Of a stretch of DNA of 64,000 nt, positions 60,901 to 63,272 are shown piece by piece. The notes below the pieces were generated by a model. The model saw nothing but the letters and a program-made list of their open reading frames with translations, was not told the origin of the DNA and searched no databases. The first letter of the stretch is position 1. Every line of letters begins with the position of its first letter. The position numbers were made by a program, and so were the translations under genes. This DNA comes from Sipunculus nudus (lineage: Eukaryota > Annelida > Sipuncula > Golfingiida > Sipunculidae), in assembly GCA_026874595.1 (NCBI GenBank), contig CM049311.1, positions 22,190,676 through 22,254,675 on the forward strand. Reading direction: 5' to 3'.

Positions 60901-63272
60901 GTCAATTTCAAAACCATAAATACCATCTGCACGAACATTGTATCAGGTTCAAAATGATATATATTGTGTTGGCCTAAAATTAATTCTAAAAGAATTTTGA
61001 AACGATTTTGAATGAAATGGTTTTGGCAGGAAAATTTACTTTTGAGACTGCACCTTTTCTCCATGGTTGCAGTATAAATGGCATATTTTTCGTTCTACAG
61101 GGCTTTGAGACACACATACAACTAGAACACGATGTGTGGGCTTACATCTTCTTCTTCATACATCTTCACGATACCAAATGTAGTGACTACACGGCTCTAG
61201 AGCTCTTCGTCTTCAAACTGGTAAAGTGGAATAAGAACTCTTCTTACTGGTCTAAAACACAGAGTTCATCAGCTAAACCCAGCCTAAAGTGTGGCCTTTT
61301 ATATAGGTTTAGTCTTTATTCATTTTAGCCTTTCTGTTAATGATTTATGATGATAAGAGGTTTAGTCGAGCTGTATATGTATTCAATGTATGGATTGCAA
61401 AATATGAACCGTTTATCAACAGTCGATAATTAAGGCTTTTTGACTTACAATGAACCTGGATTTGAAATAATTTTATATTAACTTGTAGGCTGTTTGCTAA
61501 AAAAAGCAAGAATGTGGCAAATGCTTTACGAATTCCGTGCAAATTAATGTTATTAAAAATTGATAATCATTCATTCAATCGCCAGCTGAAGAAAGAGAAG
61601 AACGATTTCTTTCCTTTGAACCGGGCGCTGTCCCTGAGCGCGATGGATGAGGACAGCACGGAGTCGAAGGTGGATGAACTGCTAAACTACGTAATTACTC
61701 TTGTGGAGAAACAGAAGGAAGAGGTACTCACATGATTATTCCTTTTCATTTATTATATCTATGTTTAAACAAGAATATAATTTGAATCGGAATATAAGAT
61801 AATTTATGCATTTCAAAGAACATTAATTAAGATTCAGATTATTGAAAATAATTGAAAATTATTGAAATAACTGTGTTATGAACATATTTACATGCCTTAA
61901 AGCTTCCATAAGGTAAACTTCCAGCTTTTCCAGTAGAAATCTTTTTAATATTAGCTACAATTGATCACGTTCCAAATTCTGATCACACCTTTTACATAAT
62001 GTTTATTTGAAATCTAAGAAATTGTGGAAATGTCATTTGATTGTTTTTAATATGTATACAGTGGACCCTGTCTGATAGACTACTTGTTTAATAAGCCTAC
62101 CTATGAATTAAGTCCCTGTTCGTCAAGTCAAAGGGATGGCCGTATTACACGGATTCCACTGTATGTCGATTCGTTTCAAATTTCGACCATAAGGTTTATT
62201 CGGAATCTTAGATAGAAATGAAGGAAATGTTTTTGAACAAAAATTGTGTTAAACATATATCTATTCGTTCATACAGATTTTAAAGCTAACTCTCATTGAT
62301 GTATAACAGGACTCAAAGAAGAAAAGGGAGGAAGAGCGACAAAAGCAGCTTCGATGGCGGGAGGAGCACAGGAACGCTATCCTCCATCAATATGACTCGA
62401 TGGATACCCAAGATTCTACCACCAATGGTACCCAGAGCAGCAAAATGTATCGCTCTGGCACCAGTGATATGCTCCGCAGTGAGTCATTCCATCGCCGCAG
62501 TCAACGGCTCAGACAGAAGCAGTGGCTTAGAGGTAACCAGCTAGGTGGCATGGATAGTCTGGACACCCAGGACTCTAACTACACACTCAGTAAACTCAAA
62601 GACATCAGTCATGATAACTTCCTGGAGTCTATTGAGTCAGCTCCCAGTCCTCACAGCCCCGTGGCCCCGCAGCGAACGTCATCGGTGAACGTGGTCATGG
62701 ATCCAACTCTGGGTATGACAGACCCTACTCAGGAGCTTGTGAGGGAGAGCCCTCCACGTGGCGCTGTCAGTGACTCGGCAGCCGGTGAGGATACTGGGGT
62801 AGACACAGCAGATGAGGAAAATATCCATTTAATAGACTTCTCTGCAGATGAGAGGGATTCCGCGAACTTTTCCTCCTTGCCGCGAACCGCTAGCATACCC
62901 CCAAAGCTAGCTGATTTAGACGATATATTGTCAATACCTTCTATACCGCCAGCGTCTGTACCGCCAGCAACCAGAAGAAGCTCACGGTCGCCATCGGCAG
63001 GGCTCCTACCTCCGTTGGATCCAACAGAGTCAACAGGGTCGCTTGCACACTCTGACGACAGTGGGACGCTTACAAGACATAGTTCTGACAGCAGCATTCC
63101 TTCAGCAATCGAAGGACCATCACCCCGAAGCTCCGAGGAGAGAGATCCGCATCTCTCGGAGACATTACAACGGGAGCGTCCTCCTCCACCTCCTCAACCC
63201 GAGGAACAAGACGACATTCTGTTCTCTGATTACAAGGATGACGAGGGTGGCCCGCGGTCTACTGCTGTTTAA
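2899..63272 (+). CDS. Divergent IP3R/RyR-family Ca2+-release channel, 5'-partial, 58 exons in window
   Basis: The product should be a tetrameric ER/intracellular-membrane Ca2+-release channel. Joining 58 exons by AG/GT borders (one GC donor) gives 7,740 nt, exactly 2,580 codons with the stop, and every junction phase agrees. Family markers in order are a KERQKLMR and SRKN IP3-site block (residues ~117 and ~179 of the visible protein), RIH and RIH-associated helical repeats, a channel domain ending in LNIILGIIVDTFSELRD, and a CFIC...GFETH...EH linker. Known IP3Rs are about 2,700 residues and RyRs about 5,000. With roughly 390 residues presumed missing upstream, this protein would be near 2,970, so IP3R-sized with a long tail. 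No SPRY or RyR repeat domains are seen. The family assignment is firm. Whether it is an orthologue of IP3R, of RyR, or a third lineage is open. Exon coordinates are in the block entries below. Confidence 0.93.
3330..3410. repeat. Short direct repeat of ~28 bp
   Basis: Two to three adjacent copies of an atttatata(c/t)cacatttgtatgta-type unit within the intron between exons 1 and 2. It is a simple local duplication. The following stretch (3530-3700), with its gtggtcttattagacaggt motifs and terminal ccactgtat, looks like a decayed transposon end, related to 62058-62165. Confidence 0.6.
3950..4080 (+). repeat. SINE-like 3' fragment, inverted partner of 4386-4640
   Basis: The stretch from gactggtaccctgctctatt to gactggttccaac matches, as reverse complement, 4390-4497, with landmarks gctctattatggc, catagagac and cgtacaacgcc. 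It gives an inverted pair about 110 bp long separated by roughly 310 bp inside the intron between exons 2 and 3. Confidence 0.75.
4386..4650 (-). repeat. tRNA-derived SINE, minus strand
   Basis: Read on the minus strand, a tRNA-like head with an RNA polymerase III B box (gggttcgaatccc, + strand 4588-4600 region) is followed by about 200 bp of tail that also occurs in opposite orientation at 3950-4080. The head lacks a clean cloverleaf, so it is not a functional tRNA. A long minus-strand reading frame here is a by-product. Confidence 0.65.
5182..5709. repeat. 33-34 bp tandem array starting at a splice donor
   Basis: About 16 head-to-tail degenerate copies of a 33/34-bp unit, typically agtaactctgtcacttgta plus a tactttataacta-type half. 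The first unit is the donor sequence itself (gtgagtaactctgtcac) of the exon ending at 5181. Units 4-5 and 10-11 share the variant acttttttcactaagaaacc, which implies a second-order duplication of about six units (~200 bp). Because 33 is divisible by three, the antisense strand shows a spurious 11-residue periodic reading frame. Confidence 0.92.
5710..6786. other. Intron remainder before exon 4
   Basis: Unique-looking AT-rich sequence after the 33-bp array, ending in the acceptor tcatacttacag. I see no exon, known repeat or RNA gene in it. Confidence 0.6.
6787..10658 (+). CDS. Exons 4-6: alpha-helical half of the IP3-binding core
   Basis: Exons are 6787-6837, 8951-9031 and 10473-10658, all phase 0 (residues ~101-206). 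The helical peptide contains TKERQKLMRNL at 8996-9028 and GNSRKNALYFAK at 10587-10622. These align with the IP3R blocks holding R504, K508, R511 and Y567, R568, K569 (vertebrate IP3R1 numbering). Here the equivalents are K, K, R and S, R, K. Four of the six contacts are therefore identical, R504 is conservatively Lys, and the Tyr is Ser. The beta-domain contacts (around R265-R269) lie upstream of the window and cannot be judged. RyRs lack this basic set, so its presence argues for an IP3R-like ancestry of the cytosolic part. Confidence 0.9.
6838..8950. other. Intron between exons 4 and 5
   Basis: 2.1 kb with no recognised exon. The reading frame at 7958-8311 has no family resemblance and no splice context. 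Near the 3' end there are AT dinucleotide runs (8853-8902) just upstream of the acceptor ttggtgttcttcag. Confidence 0.6.
9873..9949. repeat. (AT)n microsatellite
   Basis: Long near-perfect AT run with a single tttatat interruption, inside the intron between exons 5 and 6. Similar runs occur at 11943-11974, 24176-24229, 26151-26198, 26354-26374, 46836-46866 and 48928-48962. Confidence 0.95.
10121..10200 (+). repeat. Fragment of dispersed repeat (cctccgccagg head)
   Basis: The segment cctccgccagggcggagtat followed by a gtgtctgttagcatattt-type sequence resembles the head of the element at 15241-15310 (cctccgccaggagcgagag, then a gtctgtcag). Two such heads in one gene suggest a dispersed family. 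Confidence 0.5.
10338..10472 (+). repeat. Tandem ~50 bp duplication of an intron-exon junction
   Basis: Three degenerate units (10338-10371, 10372-10420, 10421-10472) precede the true acceptor at 10472/10473. Each ends in a pyrimidine tract plus ag (catgtcttttag, ttatctttcag, atatttttgcag). Units 2 and 3 begin with a copy of the exon start (gtcatcgcc, atcttcgact; real exon gtcatcgacct), and all carry a gctcttacagacc-like core as the exon does. The decoy acceptors at 10372 and 10421 lead to in-frame stops, so they should not give full-length product. Confidence 0.8.
10659..13224. other. Intron between exons 6 and 7
   Basis: 2.6 kb with no recognised exon or mobile element. It contains an AT microsatellite (11943-11974) and otherwise unique-looking sequence. 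Reading frames at 11990-12211 and 12534-12722 have no family resemblance. Confidence 0.6.
13225..15144 (+). CDS. Exons 7-10: first helical (armadillo) domain
   Basis: Exons are 13225-13347, 13979-14083, 14637-14750 and 15064-15144, all phase 0 (residues ~207-347). Recognisable stretches are DNRKIVDRITREQIAEFVGL (IP3R NNRKLLEKHITxxEIxTFV type), LCVCDGVAIPDNQ, and VSTDNGSTWLPLHEF followed by EEEVLFFEHQLSLFGKLA. LCVCDGVAIPDNQ resembles the RyR motif LCVCNGVAVRSNQ more than the IP3R equivalent LCVSMNKSIPVTQ. RyRs continue into SPRY domains here. This protein instead continues into the IP3R-type segment ending in a YQLNLFARMC-like helix (here HQLSLFGKLA). It is therefore a mixed signature at a domain junction. 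Confidence 0.9.
15241..15975 (+). repeat. Dispersed element with internal ~145 bp tandem repeats
   Basis: Begins gtacctccgccaggagcgag and ends ccatttgcggtgctcttgtt. Inside, about three diverged copies of a ~145-bp unit share a ttga(t)aaaactca core and gcatatttaatgaggtcag (copies near 15490-15640, 15640-15790, 15790-15930). The structure resembles non-autonomous repeats with an internal minisatellite. No coding capacity is seen. Confidence 0.65.
16482..16843. mobile_element. MITE, diverged copy (TTA/CTA-flanked, TIR tggttctcaggcac)
   Basis: The left end gcc(a)n gtttggttctcaggcac and right end ggtgcctgataaccccacc...gcc form imperfect terminal inverted repeats. Flanks are tta on the left and cta on the right. 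It belongs with the elements at 24475-24756 and 41980-42263 but has a different, longer interior including a G12 run (16790-16801). Confidence 0.65.
17286..17895 (+). CDS. Exons 11-12: helical domain, continued
   Basis: Exons are 17286-17418 (phase 1 out) and 17789-17895 (residues ~348-427). The peptide includes FVITRELGILTWDEAFLSLR and LLPDSLRAKYCELIIGLFID. The second piece matches the IP3R pattern LPYDLRASFCRLMLHMHVD closely (L-P-x-x-L-R-A-x-x-C-x-L), a well-conserved helix pair of the family. Confidence 0.92.
18487..18680 (+). repeat. Dispersed repeat fragment
   Basis: Starts atacagtaaaacctctaaac and contains three variants of (g)gtggtcgt(t)... within 120 bp. The cagtaaaacctc end resembles DNA-transposon termini common in invertebrate genomes. 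It is a relic with no coding capacity. Confidence 0.45.
19034..19078 (+). CDS. Exon 13a (short alternative exon, 15 residues)
   Basis: The acceptor cacgtgacag precedes and the donor gtaaga follows. The peptide is VRKFLGLENWISPEG, phase 0 on both sides. It is paralogous to exon 13b, 692 bp downstream: both start V(R/K)K, share ENW(I/L)xPEG, and share the donor gaaggggtaaga. I counted this copy in the total length. It may be used instead of, or together with, 13b. Confidence 0.85.
19195..19230 (+). CDS. Possible 36-nt cassette microexon
   Basis: An acceptor (tttatgccgcttacag) and a donor (gtaggt) bracket 12 codons, NAMLTVYKDSIT, phase 0 at both ends, between exons 13a and 13b. It could be a cassette exon in the variable loop of this region. 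The evidence is only splice-site quality and frame compatibility, so it may be chance. Confidence 0.3.
19771..19818 (+). CDS. Exon 13b (short alternative exon, 16 residues)
   Basis: The acceptor gaatacttag precedes and the donor gtaaga follows. The peptide is VKKSVPPVENWLAPEG, phase 0 on both sides. It aligns with exon 13a in its last seven residues and first three, with a Pro-rich middle. The pair looks like a tandem exon duplication giving isoforms that differ in a loop of the first helical domain. Both are multiples of three, so a, b, both or neither would preserve the frame. Confidence 0.8.
19819..21343. other. Intron after exon 13b
   Basis: 1.5 kb of AT-rich sequence. I see no exon, repeat family or RNA gene. 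A reading frame at 20456-20725 has no family resemblance. Confidence 0.6.
21344..22714 (+). CDS. Exons 14-16: helical domain before RIH
   Basis: Exons are 21344-21460, 21977-22209 (phase 2 out) and 22660-22714 (residues ~443-577). Exon 15 carries FHFLVKFGYYNTDDIKHLLR and INLLNGKQD, which match the IP3R pattern of a helix ending LIYFGFYNFSDLLRL. Exon 16 (AMEVLDLLLTFQFNTRLE) matches the KIIEILQFILNVRLD helix that begins the RIH domain. The tag at 22211 is part of the donor gtaggt, not a stop in the mRNA. Confidence 0.92.
22915..23560. repeat. Dispersed repeat related to the 335-bp satellite
   Basis: Three diverged internal copies of a gggcacaaatcgta...taga(a)tctt segment (near 22987, 23150, 23330). 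Left flank is rich in ccggccgtccgg and the right end is catgacccgtgggccacttg. The same left and right ends bracket the tandem array at 54820-56745, so both are one element family with variable copy number. Confidence 0.7.
23798..27045 (+). CDS. Exons 17-22: RIH domain
   Basis: Exons are 23798-23913, 24361-24460, 25402-25509, 25832-25968, 26574-26641 and 26990-27045 (phases 2, 0, 0, 2, 1, 0 out; residues ~578-772). The piece DLSNYRYDKMVNRALALLNKF, followed by FYSAKTKMFKMAVQAQVLIT, has the RIH pattern seen in IP3R ([21 protein letters not shown], then a QxLxAFKQVQLLVT helix). RIH domains are shared by IP3R and RyR and are not known outside this family. The intron before the fourth of these exons ends in an AT microsatellite rather than a pyrimidine tract. 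Confidence 0.93.
24475..24756. mobile_element. 282-bp MITE (TTA target duplication)
   Basis: Imperfect terminal inverted repeats: the left end reads to gtatggttctcaggcacc, the right end from gtgcctgcgaaccataccc. It is flanked by tta on both sides (24472-24474 and 24757-24759). The interior (atgtagtgcttt, tcatatgacat, cgcccgcccgcactgatttc) is shared with 41980-42263. TTA duplications and A-rich GGCCAAA ends suggest the PIF/Harbinger type. It starts only 14 nt after the donor of exon 18. Confidence 0.85.
24978..25063. repeat. Palindromic hairpin element
   Basis: The arm ttcttattaaatgataggtc plus atattacgctt (24978-25008) is matched in reverse complement by gagcgttatttgacctatta plus tttaataagag (25033-25063), about 29 bp with a few mismatches and a ~24-nt loop. 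It is probably a fold-back transposon remnant. Confidence 0.75.
25764..25831 (+). promoter_or_regulatory. Splice acceptor fed by an (AT)n microsatellite
   Basis: The AT run at 25764-25820 ends 11 nt before the ag of the acceptor (actgcatgtag) of exon 20 (25832). No pyrimidine-rich tract is present in the ~60 nt upstream, which is unlike the other acceptors in this gene. The exon is certain from its RIH sequence and frame, so the site must be recognised in some other way. Confidence 0.8.
26151..26395. repeat. AT and GA microsatellites around a 72-bp palindrome
   Basis: (AT)n at 26151-26198 is followed by a fold-back segment: gaaacgttaagcatgttgga, at 26202-26229, pairs with gctcgaacgtgcttaacgtt at 26246-26273. 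Then come (AT)n at 26354-26374 and (AG)n to 26395. The palindrome could be a MITE remnant that inserted in an AT run. Confidence 0.75.
27840..28055. repeat. Short dispersed repeat with C-runs
   Basis: Bounded by ctggatccagggtttac and cgatccgcgcctggtta, with a C11 run at 27869-27879 and two related halves (each containing (c)aagctct / gctcttaacca followed by a cctttttt-type stretch). It resembles a small non-autonomous element. The boundaries are uncertain. Confidence 0.4.
28172..31062 (+). CDS. Exons 23-26: solenoid after RIH
   Basis: Exons are 28172-28333, 29041-29279, 30298-30382 and 30875-31062 (phases 0, 2, 0, 2 out; residues ~773-996). FLDLLNGIVKVDGLGLTLKR and YLINLVDLLATCAEGENRFI match the IP3R helices KFLQTIVKAEGKFIKKCQD and LVELLAVCTEGKNVY; the L-A-x-C-x-E-G segment is a strong family signature. 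The donor after exon 24 is gtctgt and after exon 25 gtccgt, both usable but weak. Minus-strand reading frames here are shadows. Confidence 0.95.
31648..33555 (+). CDS. Exons 27-32: central solenoid
   Basis: Exons are 31648-31761, 32007-32091, 32256-32342, 32624-32728, 32883-32954 and 33423-33555 (phases 2, 0, 0, 0, 0, 1 out). The peptide is helical (QSVTKDAQEMTDYISRHQEE; NTVFCTLHYIFDAVMPMLQ; HLKAIISCMSAIIPASTVPN; FRETKSQMQRQGQKEYY). In IP3Rs the corresponding part reads IVTTFFSSPFSDQS and, later, a LRVLSDVAKSRAIAIPVDLD-type helix, so order and spacing agree although identity is low. The donor after exon 27 (gtctgg) is weak, but frame and the next exon require it. Confidence 0.88.
34100..36739 (+). 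CDS. Exons 33-37: solenoid to start of regulatory linker
   Basis: Exons are 34100-34238, 34622-34780, 35519-35675, 35999-36096 and 36640-36739 (phases 2, 2, 0, 2, 0 out; residues ~1196-1413). EELDIRCLQLLRALIHNEER corresponds to the IP3R helix EEKLCIKVLQTLREMM. The segment from VLAFVCIMLFNANADVQSSL to HYFLQTREESFFAAIRNRMH corresponds to the [20 protein letters not shown] region with its SEKFFKVFYDRM continuation. These two matches fix the alignment on either side of the vertebrate phosphorylation and calmodulin linker. That linker is nearly absent here: no counterpart of the long Ser/Gly-rich loop is seen. Confidence 0.93.
35229..35279. repeat. 26-bp tandem duplication
   Basis: Two adjacent copies of catctttta(a)ttttatttt followed by gaaatgg, in the intron between exons 34 and 35. 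Confidence 0.8.
36150..36395 (+). repeat. tRNA-derived SINE, copy 1
   Basis: The head has a B box (gagttcaaatctc near 36220). The body has gacggccgtgtttcattcac, ggcttgctcggtggaatgac and ccagcaatgaagact. A second copy at 52132-52340 shares gccgtgtatcaattacaaac, cctcggtgttatgacccagc and agtggggatgat. Both are intronic and in the same orientation as the gene. Confidence 0.65.
36740..39504. other. Intron between exons 37 and 38
   Basis: 2.8 kb. I see no additional exon, known repeat or RNA gene. Two reading frames (37003-37251 and 37860-38051) have no family resemblance. An extra small phase-0 exon could be missed in an intron of this size. Confidence 0.55.
39505..42643 (+). CDS. Exons 38-40: basic linker before RIH-associated region
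   Basis: Exons are 39505-39555, 41428-41634 and 42479-42643, all phase 0 (residues ~1414-1554). Exon 39 contains KAAKRREGKKGKGNKQRNKK, a Lys/Arg run. IP3Rs also have a Lys-rich, poorly conserved linker at this position. Exon 40 has a second short basic piece (KTSKRKQ) and ends DGYIELVLRVLARMCDGQHK, matching the IP3R ITIMQPILRFLQLLCENHN helix and the RyR equivalent. The basic run would also score as a nuclear-localisation signal, but in a membrane channel it is more likely a flexible interaction segment. Confidence 0.9.
39556..41427 (+). other. GC-AG intron
   Basis: The donor reads caaggg|gcaagt, the consensus for the minor GC class of U2 introns. The acceptor is attaaacag. Using the nearest GT (4 nt further) would shift phase and give a stop in exon 39, whereas the GC donor keeps the frame with a 51-nt exon. 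The body (1.9 kb) holds no recognised element. Confidence 0.8.
41980..42263. mobile_element. 284-bp MITE, best-preserved copy (TTA target duplication)
   Basis: Terminal inverted repeats of about 35 bp: the left end begins ggccaaaaaaaataaaaggt and continues atggttctcaggcac. The right end is gtgcctgagaaccataccttaattttttttggcc (written here in two parts: gtgcctgagaaccatacc, ttaattttttttggcc). Flanking tta occurs on both sides (41977-41979 and 42264-42266). The interior is AT-rich with cgcccgcccgcactgatttc, as in the 24475 copy. No transposase is encoded. It is probably PIF/Harbinger-derived. Confidence 0.9.
42855..43720. repeat. Tandem duplication, two ~450-bp units
   Basis: Unit 1 (42855-43310) and unit 2 (43311-43720) share (a)atgg(a/g)gctt/aatatagag, gtgtggatctatttt-like and cattgtaaatataa landmarks near their starts, and ggatcgagagccac / ggatcgagagtcac near their ends. 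They are well diverged, and no coding sequence is seen. Confidence 0.65.
43790..45184. other. Intron segment with repeat relic and homopolymers
   Basis: 43840-44210 looks like a dispersed relic ending in a (caaa)n-type stretch (44160-44190). A G13 run lies at 45001-45013. The rest is unremarkable up to the acceptor tgtgttgtag. Confidence 0.5.
45185..47278 (+). CDS. Exons 41-45: RIH-associated region
   Basis: Exons are 45185-45334, 45848-45949, 46310-46393, 46744-46812 and 47159-47278, all phase 0 (residues ~1555-1729). The order of motifs is that of the RIH-associated fold: LQDYLREQPDNMKSFNIV, LIIQLYETLNEFTVGNQQNR, VVLLNSKVIDYINFILR, then a LELKLVIGNLLISLIEEN helix and EALYRCMAQCFDM. In IP3R the same order is LQNFLRCQNN...NLVCETLQFL, LESLTEYCQGPCHENQ, and LELKNNASKLLLAIMES. 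The Cys residues of the vertebrate GPCHENQ loop are absent. Confidence 0.95.
45454..45610 (+). repeat. (GA)n microsatellite and tRNA-like SINE head
   Basis: A GA run (45454-45504) is followed by a segment with A-box-like ttgattggtcagttgtata and B-box-like ggttcgattccc (45580-45592). Such GA plus tRNA-like pairs are typical of SINE insertions. No cloverleaf is possible. Confidence 0.5.
47301..49014. mobile_element. 1.7-kb non-autonomous hAT-like element
   Basis: The left end cagagttgggtcggagtact and right end gacccaactttg are 12-bp terminal inverted repeats with one mismatch. Sub-terminal gagtac / gtactc motifs repeat at least six times on the left and recur on the right (agtaccaagagtac), as is typical for hAT binding sites. 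Flanking octamers cacgtcgc and cttttcgc agree at 5 of 8 positions, consistent with a decayed 8-bp target duplication. No transposase reading frame is visible. An AT microsatellite (48928-48962) lies near the right end. Confidence 0.75.
49015..50121. other. Intron remainder before exon 46
   Basis: AT-rich sequence with a G11 run (49698-49708). I see no exon, repeat family or RNA gene. Confidence 0.55.
50122..53150 (+). CDS. Exons 46-48: intervening domain before the membrane
   Basis: Exons are 50122-50236 (phase 1), 51029-51147 (phase 0) and 52981-53150 (phase 2) (residues ~1730-1863). The piece ESFNYYKKNTMSIEIVKDDN followed by a short strand and NVLREEVKEKMIWSVDR corresponds to the IP3R segment [20 protein letters not shown] leading to the KESKLRIYYTTERDEQ region. 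This is the part that couples the cytosolic solenoid to the pore. The last exon, with RDLMRWSKDILKDIYYQRKI, is the amphipathic stretch just before the first membrane helix. Confidence 0.93.
51241..51320 (+). repeat. tRNA-like sequence (SINE head or tRNA pseudogene)
   Basis: A box (tagcctaatgg) and a perfect B box (ggttcgaaccc) at the expected spacing; the T arm (ccccggttcgaaccccgccgg region) can pair. The anticodon arm is poor and the 5' end gtaagac does not pair with the 3' end ggtgcctc, so a working tRNA is unlikely. It lies in the intron between exons 47 and 48. Confidence 0.6.
52132..52340 (+). repeat. tRNA-derived SINE, copy 2
   Basis: The head tttgtggctcaggggaagag, the body gccgtgtatcaattac, then a G16 run (52237-52252), and cctcggtgttatgacccagc. 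It is the same family as 36150-36395. The G16 run has expanded inside it. Confidence 0.6.
53707..58081 (+). CDS. Exons 49-52: membrane helices S1-S4
   Basis: Exons are 53707-53850, 54395-54547, 57296-57395 and 57958-58081 (phases 2, 2, 0, 1 out; residues ~1864-2037). S1 is within RMIILLSVAINILMMVTW. A predicted luminal loop (SECNGGGNATLSPD) has a NAT N-glycosylation sequon. The next helix lies in GGAHNFFSLLVLVTYFLS, then a Lys-rich cytosolic segment (LCKRKKDDNHGEK), then FFSFTTLYYFMLLGLSVAGT and GYFFAFHLLNVVNNNQILRG. The last piece, ending INAVTQNGKS, is closer to the RyR S4-S5 sequence (FFFAAHLLDIAMGVKTLRT, SSVTHNGKQ) than to IP3R. The IP3R GLLWTAMLISLAIVIALP-type helix has no clear counterpart, so the number of helices before S5 may be smaller than six-helix models predict. 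Confidence 0.92.
54820..56745 (+). repeat. Tandem satellite, ~335-bp units
   Basis: Unit starts, marked by (c/g)ttaacag followed by cacaaatcgtaac-type sequence, lie at about 54884, 55221, 55554, 55892 and 56227, spaced 337, 333, 338 and 335 bp. A truncated unit starts near 56402. Each has gaatcttct, aggtccatgaaa, ttggaaacct and taggtctctgttacccatat. The left edge is rich in ccggccgtccgg and the right edge ends catgacccatgggtcacttg. The edges match 22915-23560, so this looks like a transposable element with an amplified internal repeat. Confidence 0.9.
56784..56942. repeat. Solo MITE end
   Basis: The right part gcgcctgagaaaccaacttt followed by tcatggcc, then taa, resembles the right terminus of the TTA-flanked MITE family; the left end is not clear. 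It is probably a truncated relative. Confidence 0.4.
58082..58884. other. Intron between exons 52 and 53
   Basis: 0.8 kb AT-rich sequence with no recognised exon or element; the acceptor is gtgctgttttacag. Confidence 0.6.
58885..59646 (+). CDS. Exons 53-54: S5, pore and S6
   Basis: Exons are 58885-59060 and 59494-59646 (residues ~2038-2147). S5 is LLWVAVLGFIVFYLYALISF. A very short luminal turn (RSSFNPSEQLFCA) leads to the pore helix LWQCTVTVIRY and then GLIGDIFE. S6 is FHLSFFIFITTIGLNIILGI, ending IVDTFSELRDLK. The S6 end follows the family pattern (LNLIFGVIIDTFADLR in IP3R; IIQGLIIDAFGELRD in RyR). The filter GGGVGD (IP3R) or GGGIGD (RyR) is replaced by YGLIGD, at 59034-59051: two glycines are missing and a Leu precedes Ile-Gly-Asp. 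The acidic luminal mouth (Asp) is kept. The S5-pore loop is far shorter than the ~80-residue loop of vertebrate IP3R1. Confidence 0.94.
59607..60165 (+). repeat. Degenerate tandem array of an exon end with its splice donor
   Basis: The end of exon 54 (ggtatcattgtggacacttt, then gagacctcaag|gta) recurs at least six times downstream with a splice donor-like gta. Copies end at 59718, 59771, 59812, 59891, 59963 and 60015, and three weaker copies reach about 60165. Typical copies read cgttctcccaacttcgagac then ctcaag|gtaatg. Copies are 40-80 bp apart. Reading from the real donor meets an in-frame taa at once (gta atg taa), so use of any downstream decoy would truncate the protein. Confidence 0.88.
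60510..61220 (+). CDS. Exons 55-56: CxxC / H-x4-H linker
   Basis: Exons are 60510-60587 and 61101-61220, both phase 0 (residues ~2148-2213). The peptide has DVCFICSRDSYDFEHHG followed by GFETHIQLEHDVWAY and then an FFFIHLHDTKCSDYTALELF stretch. The C-F-I-C plus H-x4-H set matches the zinc-type linker that is found after S6 in both IP3R (CFICGLxRDKFD, FEEHIKEEHNMW) and RyR (CFICGI, GFETHTLEEHN). GFETH is the RyR form, and the Trp after the second His is the IP3R form. The fold ties the S6 helices to the cytosolic domains. Confidence 0.96.
61586..63272 (+). CDS. Exons 57-58: C-terminal helix and long disordered tail
   Basis: Exons are 61586-61723 and 62310-63272, which ends at TAA (residues ~2214-2579). 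Exon 57 (KKEKNDFFPLNRALSLSAMD, then VDELLNYVITLVEKQKEE) matches the IP3R end (WFPRMRAMSLVSSDSE, then a coiled coil). Exon 58 starts with a charged helix (SKKKREEERQKQLRWREEH) and then about 290 residues that are Ser, Pro, Asp and Glu rich, with ENIHLIDFSADERD, RRSSRSPSAG, a run of five prolines and the acidic end EEQDDILFSDYKDDEGG. Vertebrate IP3R tails after this point are about 80 residues and RyR even shorter, so the tail is an addition. It is predicted to be disordered. The proline run could bind SH3 or EVH1 domains (inference). Confidence 0.93.
62058..62165 (+). repeat. Dispersed repeat relic
   Basis: Runs from acagtggaccctgtctgata to ggattccactgtat; the ends ...cagtgga and ...tccactgt are short inverted repeats. 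It is similar in style to the segment at 3530-3700 (gacaggttccactgtat). It is probably a truncated DNA element in the last intron. Confidence 0.5.

Noticed and set aside
62729-63097. 122-residue antisense frame over the last exon
   Set aside because: Overlaps the well-supported sense exon; Ser-rich composition is mirrored from the sense strand.
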